A stretch of 7,250 nt of DNA. Source: Alphaproteobacteria bacterium. Lineage in GTDB: Bacteria; Pseudomonadota; Alphaproteobacteria; Micropepsales; Micropepsaceae. The position numbers and the translations under genes are program-made. Location of the stretch: the NCBI GenBank assembly GCA_947455695.1, contig CANGRN010000068.1, forward strand, positions 1-7,250, read 5' to 3'. Below the pieces are notes generated by a model. It made no database searches and had not been told where the DNA came from. It was given only the letters and a program-made list of their open reading frames with translations. Positions 1 through 5,752 of the stretch are shown here, one piece after another. How positions within the stretch are numbered: position 1 is the stretch's first letter; every line of letters begins with the position of its first letter.

Positions 1-786
1 CGCGTCCACCTGGCCCTTCAGCCGGTCGCCACTCCACAAGCTGGTATAGGCAGCTTCCATGTTGGCCACGCCCAGCGCGAAATGATTGAGCACCCCCAAG
101 TTGGCCTGGCTCATGGTGGCGGGAATGCCGCGCGTGTCCGGTGTACCGACGATCATATATTCCAGCCAGTCCGTCCCGCCCGGCACCTGCTGGGACACCC
201 AACTGGTGACATCATCCTTCATGCCGCCGGACCAGTAGAGCCGGAAACCCAGTATATCGCGGTAGAACCTGTCTTCCAGCTTGCGGTCATGGATGATGAA
301 ACCGGCATGGATGATGTGGGTGGAAAGCCCGCCATCGGCGATCGCGGGCGCCGTGGCCGGCGGCTGGACGAATTCGATGACATTGCCTTCCGGATCCTTC
401 ACCTGGAACCATTGACTGGCATCGGCGCCGCGATTGAGCTTGCGCGGCACCGCCACGCCCTTGGACACCAGGTAGCGGCGCATGCCTTCGGCGTCGCTGA
501 CCGTGAAGGCGACATGATCCAGCCGGTTGATGCCACTGCCCGGCGGCAGGGGCAGCACCTCCACAAATTGCAGGGGCGAAAAATGATAGCGCACCCCTGC
601 TGCATTTTCCGCGTCCGGCAGCTTGGCCGCGCCCAAGTCATGGACATAGAAGGTCTCGGCCTTGACGGGGTCCGAGGTGTAAACCGCCAGATGCGACACG
701 GCGGTGATCGCAGGGCGCACCGGCTGGGCCAGCGCCGCACCGCCGATGCCAAGCGCGAGGCTGGCGCAGAGAATTTGCCTTTGCAT
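1..786 (-). CDS. Exported two-domain VOC (glyoxalase/dioxygenase-fold) protein, C-terminus outside window
   Basis: The reading frame is open from an ATG at 786-784 to the window edge (262 codons, no stop), so the 3' end is missing. A Sec-type signal peptide covers residues 1-20, with likely cleavage after ALA-20. Two vicinal-oxygen-chelate domains follow. In domain 1 (about 27-142) the expected metal ligands are all present: H32 (SHLAVYT), E76 (FVEVLPL), H91 (LDHVAF) and E138 (DPEGNVIEF). In domain 2 (about 155 onward), H160, E209 and H235 occupy matching positions, and the fourth ligand would lie beyond the window. An AGGGG Shine-Dalgarno at 798-794, 7 nt upstream, supports the start. VOC proteins include glyoxalase I, ring-cleavage dioxygenases, epimerases and resistance proteins. 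Nothing here selects among them, and export argues against classic cytosolic glyoxalase I. The family is secure; the reaction is unknown. Confidence 0.9.
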   Translation of the reverse strand, partial: MQRQILCASLALGIGGAALAQPVRPAITAVSHLAVYTSDPVKAETFYVHDLGAAKLPDAENAAGVRYHFSPLQFVEVLPLPPGSGINRLDHVAFTVSDAEGMRRYLVSKGVAVPRKLNRGADASQWFQVKDPEGNVIEFVQPPATAPAIADGGLSTHIIHAGFIIHDRKLEDRFYRDILGFRLYWSGGMKDDVTSWVSQQVPGGTDWLEYMIVGTPDTRGIPATMSQANLGVLNHFALGVANMEAAYTSLWSGDRLKGQVDA

Positions 787-814
787 CAAAGTGCCCCTGG
801 ACCTTGTTGGGGGG

Positions 815-841
815 ACTATAGCGCCTGAAGGGTCCCTGCAA
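815..841 (-). promoter_or_regulatory. Candidate sigma70-type promoter for the VOC gene
   Basis: On the minus strand, TTGCAG (841-836) and TATAGT (820-815, 5 of 6 match to TATAAT) are separated by 15 nt. The spacing is short, but the -10 box is good. Transcription would start near 808 and give a leader of about 22 nt containing the AGGGG ribosome site. The -35 overlaps the T-run of the hairpin just upstream, so that hairpin would lie outside this transcript. This was seen by eye only. Confidence 0.35.
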
Positions 842-869
842 AAGAAACGGCGGAGCCAAAGACTCCGCC
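840..869 (-). terminator. Terminator-like hairpin upstream of the VOC gene
   Basis: GGCGGAG (849-855) and CTCCGCC (863-869) form a perfect 7-bp GC-rich stem with a 7-nt loop. Read on the minus strand, the stem is followed at once by GTTTCTTTT (848-840), the layout of an intrinsic terminator. No convincing gene ends before it on this strand. It may end a short RNA from 870-1126, terminate read-through from antisense of the TPR gene, or attenuate the VOC gene if transcription starts further upstream. Confidence 0.55.
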
Positions 870-1126
870 CAAGGACGCCTGCGCCTTACTGATGTGCAAA
901 GACCAATGACATTCCGGCATTGATGAGGCCGCTGCAGTGCAATGCTGCATATCTGGAAAGATGAAACTCTGCGCGGCAGACGCGCCTGCCTATTTGCGAG
1001 GCAACTCCCCGCGATTGTTATTCTTTTTGTTGTCGCCGCACATTTTGTTCTGCGCGCCAACCCGGTGCGGGTGTAGATTCTGACCAACAATTCCGCGGCA
1101 CGACGGATCCAACCAGGAGGTGCTCC
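870..1126. other. Gene-free intergenic stretch between divergent VOC and TPR genes
   Basis: I see no convincing gene here. The stretch is richer in A and T than the flanking genes (for example the T-rich run near 1015-1030), as expected for a divergent promoter region. A weak -35/-10 pair for the TPR gene could be TTGCGA (994-999) and TATTCT (1019-1024), with a 19-nt gap, but this is poor evidence. A 40-codon plus-strand frame at 961-1083 has no properly spaced ribosome site. A minus-strand frame closing at 886 has no usable start codon. A short untranslated RNA on the minus strand, ending at the 840-869 hairpin, is possible but not shown. Confidence 0.5.
1115..1121 (+). promoter_or_regulatory. 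Consensus Shine-Dalgarno of the TPR gene
   Basis: AGGAGGT is a full match to the anti-Shine-Dalgarno complement and lies 5 nt before the ATG at 1127. It fixes the start of the TPR gene and predicts efficient translation. It is the strongest ribosome site in the window. Confidence 0.85.
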
Positions 1127-1693
1127 ATGAAACTGCTTCTCGCCGCGGCGAGTCTCGCCGCATTGCTGGGTTCTTCCGCGCAGGCCGCACCCGAAATCCA
1201 GCAAGTCATCTACAATGTCAGCGCCACCACCCGCTGCTCGGACGCCGCCGCCGGTTTTGGCGACCTCAAGGAAGGCCTTGCGGCTTGCGATGTCGCGCTG
1301 AAAGATCCGCTCATGGTCCATGTCGCCGAACTGATGGTGGACCGGGGCGTCATCCAGGCCAGGCTGGGCCACAATGCGGCGGCGTTGCGGGACTATAACG
1401 GCGCCATTGCGCTGGACCCGGCCATGGGCGACGCCTATGTCAGCCGCGCCGGACTACTCATCACGCTGAAGCGCTATGATGAGGCGCGCAGCGACATCGC
1501 CCAGGGCATGGCGCTCAATGCCGCCAACATGCACGTCGCCTATTTCAACCGCGCCATCGTCGAAGAGGAAAGCGGCGACGTCAAAGGCGCCTATCGCGAC
1601 TACAAGGCCGCGCTTGCCATCAAGCCCGACTTCGAGCCCGCAAGCCGCGAACTGTCGCGCTTCAAGGTCGTGGACCGCAGCGCCCGCGCCTGA
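1127..1693 (+). CDS. Exported TPR-repeat protein
   Basis: This is a 188-residue protein of unknown specific role. Residues 1-20 form a Sec signal peptide (MKLLLAAASLAALLG core, AQA cleavage site), so the mature protein is probably periplasmic. Three consecutive tetratricopeptide-like units fill most of the rest, at about residues 67-100 (ending AIALDP), 101-134 and 135-168 (ending ALAIKPD). They show the usual G/A at helix A, A at helix B and the terminal proline. C37 and C54 in the region before the repeats could form a disulfide, which is my inference. TPR arrays bind peptides or partner proteins and have no catalytic role of their own. The gene stands alone between a divergent VOC gene and a convergent peptidase, with its own ribosome site and terminator, so it is probably monocistronic. 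Its position gives no strong hint of a partner. Confidence 0.9.
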   Translation: MKLLLAAASLAALLGSSAQAAPEIQQVIYNVSATTRCSDAAAGFGDLKEGLAACDVALKDPLMVHVAELMVDRGVIQARLGHNAAALRDYNGAIALDPAMGDAYVSRAGLLITLKRYDEARSDIAQGMALNAANMHVAYFNRAIVEEESGDVKGAYRDYKAALAIKPDFEPASRELSRFKVVDRSARA

Positions 1694-1697
1694 CCTG

Positions 1698-1725
1698 AAT
1701 AACAAAACGTCCGTCAGAACGGGCG
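1698..1725 (-). terminator. Terminator of the M28 peptidase transcript
   Basis: Stem arms 1708-1714 and 1719-1725 pair over 7 bp (one G-U) around a CAGA tetraloop. On the minus strand the stem is followed by TTTTGTTATT (1707-1698). It lies about 58 nt past the peptidase stop and fits an intrinsic terminator for that gene. It sits within 35 nt of the TPR stop. Confidence 0.6.
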
Positions 1726-1735
1726 AACATAAAAC

Positions 1736-1772
1736 TCCGCCGCCGGGAAACCTTGCGGCGGATTTTATTTTT
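1736..1772 (+). terminator. Terminator of the TPR gene
   Basis: TCCGCCGC (1736-1743) and GCGGCGGA (1755-1762) pair perfectly over 8 bp with an 11-nt loop. TTTTATTTTT (1763-1772) follows directly on the plus strand, a textbook intrinsic terminator. On the minus strand the same stem is followed only by GTTTT, so it may also weakly stop transcripts from the convergent peptidase gene. Confidence 0.8.
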
Positions 1773-1782
1773 GGACAGACTA

Positions 1783-3357
1783 TCAGTCCTTGCGAAAAAT
1801 GCTGTCCGGCAGGAATTGCGGACGCGCCCCGGCATTGGCGACGCGGGTGGCGATGGCCGCCACGAAGGCATCCAGCTTCACCGCCTCGTCTTTCAGGATC
1901 GGCTGTTCCAGATCGTCGGACGGGGAATGATAGCGGTTGGCGCGCCAGTCATGCTCGATGGCGAATTCCGGCGTGTCCTTGGCAAAACCGAACTTGAACA
2001 CCAGCGCCGGCACGCCCTGGCGCACAAAGGCGAACTGGTCGGTGCGGATGAAGACATTGCGGTCCGGCAGCGGGTCCGGCACAGTCTGCAAGCCTTGCTC
2101 CATCGCCACCGCACGCATGTCGGCACCCAAGCTGCTTTCATCCTGGCCCGGTGCATAGACGCTTTTGAGCGGCCATAGCGGCAGCGGCATGTCGAAATTC
2201 AGATCCGCCACGATGCTGCCCTTTGGCACCGTGGGACGGCGGGCGTAATAGCTGGAGCCGAGCAGGCCCTTTTCTTCGGCGGTGAACAGCAGGAACAGGA
2301 TGGAGCGCTTGGGCTTCGGCCCTGTCTTCAGGCGATGGGCGATGTCCAGCACGGTGGCGACACCGGAGGCATCATCCATCGCGCCATTGTAGATCGCATC
2401 GCCCTTGATCGGCGCGCCGACGCCCAGGTGATCCAGGTGCGCGGACACCGCGACATATTCCGACTTCAGCTTCGGGTCACTGCCCTCCAGCCTGGCCGCG
2501 ATGTTGGGCGAGGTCAGCAGGCTATGCTTGCTGACGACCGAAGCCTTGAGGCGCAAGGGCAACGCAAAACGCGGCACTGGCTTGGACGCGTCGGCGAGAG
2601 CCGACAGTTCCGCAAAGCTGTGGCCGCTGCCTTTCAACAAGGCTTCGGATTTTCCGGGTTCAAAGGTGGCGGTGAAGAAAGCGCTTTTGGTGTCCCGCAG
2701 CGTTGCATCGGACAGGTACATGCCGGGCCCGCGCGCCAGCAGCTTCTGCCGCTCCCAGGTGATTTCGACCTGTTTGGGTGTGGTCAGCGCGATGACGCCC
2801 AAGGCGCCCAGCCTGGCAAGCTGTTCATTGCGCTCGAAGCGTGCGTTGGACTTGATGGCGCCGGAAATATCGGCCGGACCGCCGGTGATCACCACCGCGA
2901 TCTTGCCTTTCAGATCCTGCCCGGCGAAATCGTCGTAACCCTGTTTGGGCAGATGCAGGCCATAGCCGATGAAGACCAGCGGTGCATCCACCGTCTCGGG
3001 ACGCCGGCCGCCGGCGGCGGTGATCAGCATCTCGTCGCCCACCTTCAACGGCGTGGACACGCCATCCGCCACCAGTTCGGCCTTGCTGGCATCCTGATCG
3101 ACAATCTGCTGCTCGAGCGCCACCGGCTGGAGGTAACCGTTCACGCCGGCAGGCTCGATGCCCTCTTCTTTCAGCCGGGAAATGACGTAAGCCGCGGCCC
3201 GGTCATAGCCCGGCGTACCGGTGAGCCGTCCTTCCATCCCGTCATTGGCCAGCGCGCTGACATCAGCCCACCATTGCGCCGCAGCATCCGCCGCCAGCGC
3301 GGGTACCGGCAGCGCCAGCAGAAGGCATAACAGCATGGTGCGCGGTGACGTGAACAT
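1783..3357 (-). CDS. Exported M28-family zinc metallopeptidase (aminopeptidase-like) with PA-type insert
   Basis: This 524-residue protein is predicted to release N-terminal amino acids from peptides outside the cytoplasm using two zinc ions. Residues 1-22 are a Sec signal peptide (hydrophobic LLCLLLALPVPALA, cut near ALA-22). A PA-like domain spans roughly 120-275 (VFIGYGL, GKIAVVITGGP). The M28 catalytic domain runs from about 285 to 510. All expected residues are visible: H307 and D309 (AHLDHLG), bridging D328 (NGAMDDASG), catalytic E361 and zinc ligand E362 (TAEEKG), D389 (NFDM) and H477 (RYHSPSDD). The length is normal for PA-containing M28 peptidases. The ATG start has AGGA 5 nt upstream, and an internal M8 could also begin a shorter signal peptide. 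The gene is transcribed alone, divergent from the amine oxidase operon. A link between peptide breakdown and amine or amino-acid oxidation is plausible but only positional. Confidence 0.95.
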   Translation of the reverse strand: MFTSPRTMLLCLLLALPVPALAADAAAQWWADVSALANDGMEGRLTGTPGYDRAAAYVISRLKEEGIEPAGVNGYLQPVALEQQIVDQDASKAELVADGVSTPLKVGDEMLITAAGGRRPETVDAPLVFIGYGLHLPKQGYDDFAGQDLKGKIAVVITGGPADISGAIKSNARFERNEQLARLGALGVIALTTPKQVEITWERQKLLARGPGMYLSDATLRDTKSAFFTATFEPGKSEALLKGSGHSFAELSALADASKPVPRFALPLRLKASVVSKHSLLTSPNIAARLEGSDPKLKSEYVAVSAHLDHLGVGAPIKGDAIYNGAMDDASGVATVLDIAHRLKTGPKPKRSILFLLFTAEEKGLLGSSYYARRPTVPKGSIVADLNFDMPLPLWPLKSVYAPGQDESSLGADMRAVAMEQGLQTVPDPLPDRNVFIRTDQFAFVRQGVPALVFKFGFAKDTPEFAIEHDWRANRYHSPSDDLEQPILKDEAVKLDAFVAAIATRVANAGARPQFLPDSIFRKD

Positions 3358-3416
3358 CGTGATCCTGATCGCAGGTGACGGCTGACCGTGCCATGCGATG
3401 GAAGAAGCTGCAAAGA

Positions 3417-3455
3417 GGCGGCACTGAAATTTCTGCTGCCGCCCTCAAAGGCAGC
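3417..3455. repeat. Overlapping inverted repeats in the divergent promoter region
   Basis: GGCGGCA (3417-3423) is inverted as TGCCGCC (3437-3443) with a 13-nt AT-richer spacer. GCTGCC (3435-3440) is inverted as GGCAGC (3450-3455). The two share 3437-3440, so as RNA they could not form together. They could be a repressor operator between the divergent genes or alternative leader structures of the peptidase transcript. In GC-rich DNA short repeats like these can also arise by chance. Confidence 0.3.
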
Positions 3456-3498
3456 AAGCTGGCGCGCATTTGGGCAAAAGTATTTTCGCGAGGCCACG

Positions 3499-3527
3499 TT
3501 GCACCTGCACAGTACCGCCGCTTTAAT
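3499..3527 (+). promoter_or_regulatory. Sigma70-type promoter of the amine oxidase / cytochrome c operon
   Basis: TTGCAC (3499-3504) and TTTAAT (3522-3527) are separated by exactly 17 nt and match the consensus boxes at 4 of 6 and 5 of 6 positions. TTTAAT stands out in this GC-rich context. Transcription would begin near 3534, leaving a leader of about 120 nt before the TTG start at 3655. It is the best promoter candidate in the window and has no competitor upstream of the operon. Confidence 0.55.
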
Positions 3528-3611
3528 CCTTGTACGGCCCGGACAGAATCGCGTGCCGCAAGCGCCGGAACAGGTGCAAAACGGGGTTTTCCAGGACGGG
3601 ATCGGAAATCG

Positions 3612-3628
3612 TGCCGCGCTTTGCGGCA
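3612..3628 (+). promoter_or_regulatory. Leader hairpin before the amine oxidase A ribosome site
   Basis: TGCCGC (3612-3617) and GCGGCA (3623-3628) form a 6-bp stem with a 5-nt loop, ending 14 nt before the GGGAG ribosome site. No T-run follows, so it is not a terminator. It could stabilise the mRNA or affect access to the start region. A function is not shown. Confidence 0.3.
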
Positions 3629-3642
3629 TATAACCAGCGTCT

Positions 3643-3657
3643 GGGAGAAGACCTTTG
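3643..3657 (+). promoter_or_regulatory. Ribosome site and TTG start of amine oxidase A
   Basis: GGGAG (3643-3647) lies 7 nt before TTG at 3655. No ATG or GTG sits at a suitable distance. The next in-frame ATG is codon 16, which would remove the twin-arginine motif. The same arrangement recurs before paralogue B, which supports TTG as the real start in both. Confidence 0.75.
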
Positions 3658-5247
3658 ACCGACCAACCGATCGCCCCCAGCCGGCGCTCCCTCCTCAACA
3701 TGATCGGCCTCGCCGCCGGCACGACCGCGATGTACCACGCCATGACCCAGATGGCGCTGGCCGACACCTCGACCTTCAAGGGCCCGATCAAGCTGTCGGC
3801 GCCGCCTGCCGGCGCCTCGGTCCTGGTGCTGGGCGCGGGCATCGCCGGCATGGTCGCGGCCATGGAGCTGCGCGACGCCGGATACAAGGTCACGGTGCTG
3901 GAATATAATGGCCGTCCCGGCGGCCGGAACTGGTCGCTCTATGGCGGCGACACCTATACCGAGCTGGGCGGCGCGACCCAGCATGTGCAGTTCGATCCGG
4001 GCCAGTACATCAATCCCGGCCCCTGGCGCCTGCCCTATCACCATCAGGGCATCCTGCATTACGTGAACCGGCTGGGCGTGGCGCTGGAGCCCTTCACCCA
4101 GGTCAACTACAACGCCTATGTCCACTCCACCACCGCCTTTGACGGCAAGCCGCAGCGCTATCGCACGGTGCAGGCCGACTTTTACGGCCAGGTGGCCGAA
4201 CTGATGTCCAAGACCACCAAGCAGGGTGCGCTGGACCAGGATGTGACCAAGGAGGATCGGGCGATCCTGATCGCGGCCCTGAAGGAATGGGGCGCGCTGG
4301 ACGCCAATGACAAATACGCCACCGGCCTGGAAGCGGGCGAACGCCGCGGCTTTGCCAGCGATCCGGGCGGCGGGCTGAACAGCGTCGCCATCGCGGGCAA
4401 GCGCATCGAGATGGGCGATCTGCTCAAATCCGGCCTGTGGTCGGCGATCGGCGCGGGGCTCGCCTATGACATGCAGAGCACGATCTTCCAGCCCAAGGGC
4501 GGCATGGGCCAGGTGGGCAAGGCCTTCGGCAAGGCGCTGGAACCGCTGATCCAGTACAATTGCAAGATCATCGACATCAAGCAGGGCGACAAGGGCGTCA
4601 CAGCGACCTATATCGACTCCCGCACCGGCGGAACGCCCAGGACGGCCAGCGCCGACTGGTGCGTCTGCACCATCCCCGCTTCCGTGCTCAGCCAGATTCC
4701 GATGAATGTCGGCGGCCCCATGAAGGCGGCGATCAACCAGATTCCCTACATGGCGGCACTGAAGGTCGGCCTGCAGATGAAGCGCCGTTTCTGGGAGCAG
4801 GACGAGCAGATCTATGGCGGCGTGACCTACACCAACCAGCCCAACACCATGATCGGCTACCCCCAGTGGGACTTCTTCTCCAAGGGCAAGGGCGTGCTGC
4901 TGGGTTCCTATTGCTTCGGCACCCCGGCCTATATCGCCGCGGCCAAGCCGCCGGAGGAGCGCATCAAGGACGCGCTGGAATACGGCGCCAGGATCCACCC
5001 GCAATACAAGACCGAATTCGAGACGGGCGTGGCCGTTGCGTGGCACCGCGTGCCCTGGACCTTGGGCTGCGCCGGTTTCTGGACCGAAGAAGCCCGCGCC
5101 AAGCATTATGACAACCTGTGCGCCGTCGACGGGCGCATCGTGCTGGCGGGCGAACATGCCTCGCGCATTCCCGCCTGGCAGGAAGGCGCCGTGACCAGCG
5201 CGCTGGACGCCATTGAACGGTTGCACAAGAAAGCGATGAGCGCCTGA
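3655..5247 (+). CDS. Flavin amine oxidase family protein A, Tat-exported
   Basis: This 530-residue FAD enzyme of the monoamine oxidase family (PF01593 type) should oxidise an amine or amino acid to an imine, which hydrolyses to an aldehyde or keto acid plus ammonia. Residues 9-36 resemble a twin-arginine signal (SRRSLLN, a modest hydrophobic stretch, cleavage after ALA-36), so the folded flavoprotein is probably sent to the periplasm. FAD-binding features are GAGIAG (60-65), ribose-binding E83, RPGGR (87-91), ELGG (103-106) and the C-terminal LAGEH (497-501) with W508. K370 in ALKVGLQMKRRFW lines up with MAO-B Lys296, the lysine near flavin N5. C472 in LGCAG lies close to the position of the flavin-linked MAO-B Cys397, which is suggestive only. 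The start is TTG. The cytochrome c gene follows after 2 nt. The substrate is unknown; L-amino acids, polyamines and nicotine-like amines all occur in this family. Confidence 0.93.
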   Translation: MTDQPIAPSRRSLLNMIGLAAGTTAMYHAMTQMALADTSTFKGPIKLSAPPAGASVLVLGAGIAGMVAAMELRDAGYKVTVLEYNGRPGGRNWSLYGGDTYTELGGATQHVQFDPGQYINPGPWRLPYHHQGILHYVNRLGVALEPFTQVNYNAYVHSTTAFDGKPQRYRTVQADFYGQVAELMSKTTKQGALDQDVTKEDRAILIAALKEWGALDANDKYATGLEAGERRGFASDPGGGLNSVAIAGKRIEMGDLLKSGLWSAIGAGLAYDMQSTIFQPKGGMGQVGKAFGKALEPLIQYNCKIIDIKQGDKGVTATYIDSRTGGTPRTASADWCVCTIPASVLSQIPMNVGGPMKAAINQIPYMAALKVGLQMKRRFWEQDEQIYGGVTYTNQPNTMIGYPQWDFFSKGKGVLLGSYCFGTPAYIAAAKPPEERIKDALEYGARIHPQYKTEFETGVAVAWHRVPWTLGCAGFWTEEARAKHYDNLCAVDGRIVLAGEHASRIPAWQEGAVTSALDAIERLHKKAMSA

Positions 5248-5249
5248 TC

Positions 5250-5678
5250 ATGAAAAACACGATGTCCATTCGCGTGGCTGCCGCCACATTGGCTCTGACC
5301 GCGACCACGGCCTTTGCTGACACTGCCGGTCCGGCGCCCAAGCCCGATGCCCACGGTCCCAGTATTTCCGGCTTCTTCTCGCCCTTCCCTTTCCAGGGCG
5401 GCGAAGCGATCTACAAGGGCGTCTGCCAGGGCTGCCATATGGCCGACGCCAAGGGCGCGGTGGGTGCAGGCGCCTATCCGGCGCTGGCCAAGAATGAAAA
5501 TCTGGAAACCGCCGCCTATCCGGTCGGCATCGTGCTGAAGGGACAGAAGGCGATGCCGTTCTTCGCCCTGCAGCTCAATGACCAGCAGATCGCCGACGTG
5601 GTGAACTATGTGCGCACCCACTTCGGCAACAAGTACAAGGACAAGGTGAAGCCCGAAGACGTCAAGGCGCTGCGCTAG
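5250..5678 (+). CDS. Exported monohaem class I cytochrome c, likely electron acceptor of the flanking flavoenzymes
   Basis: This 142-residue protein has a Sec signal peptide (1-23, cut after AFA-23), a proline-rich linker (about 24-48) and one cytochrome c domain. The haem site is CQGCH (C59, C62, H63), and M102 in KAMPFF is the likely second axial ligand. The C-terminal helix LNDQQIADVVNYVRTHFGN (109-127) is typical of small periplasmic class I cytochromes. The ATG lies 2 nt after the TGA of amine oxidase A, with only a weak GAG upstream, so it is probably translated by coupling to that gene. Oxidase B follows 71 nt later. Known precedent: nicotine oxidoreductase NicA2 of Pseudomonas putida S16 passes electrons to a cytochrome c, CycN. 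The gene order and shared compartment suggest the same here, though this is inference. Confidence 0.93.
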   Translation: MKNTMSIRVAAATLALTATTAFADTAGPAPKPDAHGPSISGFFSPFPFQGGEAIYKGVCQGCHMADAKGAVGAGAYPALAKNENLETAAYPVGIVLKGQKAMPFFALQLNDQQIADVVNYVRTHFGNKYKDKVKPEDVKALR

Positions 5679-5737
5679 AGCGGGCCGACGCTTCGTCCAT
5701 TCCGCCGTGCCGCATGGCATGGCCCATGATTTTTCCA

Positions 5738-5752
5738 GGGAGAATGACTTTG
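5738..5752 (+). promoter_or_regulatory. Ribosome site and TTG start of amine oxidase B
   Basis: GGGAG (5738-5742) lies 7 nt before TTG at 5750, the same spacing as in paralogue A. An in-frame ATG at 5744 would add only Met-Thr but is 1 nt from the Shine-Dalgarno, too close for normal initiation. The 71-nt gap after the cytochrome gene shows no clear promoter, so B is probably co-transcribed. Confidence 0.65.

Larger units (their letters stand above)
3358..3654. other. Divergent intergenic region between the peptidase and the amine oxidase operon
   Basis: About 297 nt hold the control regions of two divergent genes. On the plus side there is a good promoter (3499-3527) and a leader of about 120 nt with a hairpin (3612-3628) before the ribosome site. 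On the minus side I could not pick a convincing promoter for the peptidase. An inverted repeat at 3417-3443 and an overlapping one at 3435-3455 lie between the two. I see no coding sequence of its own here. Confidence 0.6.

Noticed and set aside
82..828. 248-codon plus-strand frame over the VOC gene
   Set aside because: The minus-strand frame has a signal peptide and conserved VOC metal ligands. The plus-strand translation has no recognisable features.
886..1017. Minus-strand frame of about 43 codons ending shortly before the 840-869 hairpin
   Set aside because: It has no ATG, GTG or TTG near its upstream end (the only ATG is 9 codons from the stop). Third-position GC is much lower than in real genes here. 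Its closeness to a terminator is why I considered it as a gene remnant.
961..1083. 40-residue plus-strand frame with a hydrophobic, cysteine-rich translation
   Set aside because: The GGAAAG before the ATG abuts the start with no spacer. Codon use is unlike the neighbours, and the frame lies in an AT-richer promoter region.
2335..3330. 331-codon plus-strand frame inside the peptidase gene
   Set aside because: The minus-strand M28 protein has all its catalytic residues and a ribosome site, so the plus frame is its shadow.
3523..5226. 567-codon open frame on the minus strand, opposite amine oxidase A
   Set aside because: It is antisense to a clearly conserved flavoenzyme. Its translation is low-complexity and rich in G, A, R and H with no domain, as expected for a shadow frame in GC-rich DNA.
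5679..5749. Possible independent promoter for amine oxidase B in the gap after the cytochrome gene
   Set aside because: No pair of -35 and -10 boxes with acceptable spacing was found. The short inverted repeats (GACG/CGTC near 5688-5698, CATGG/CCATG near 5713-5728) are too small to call.
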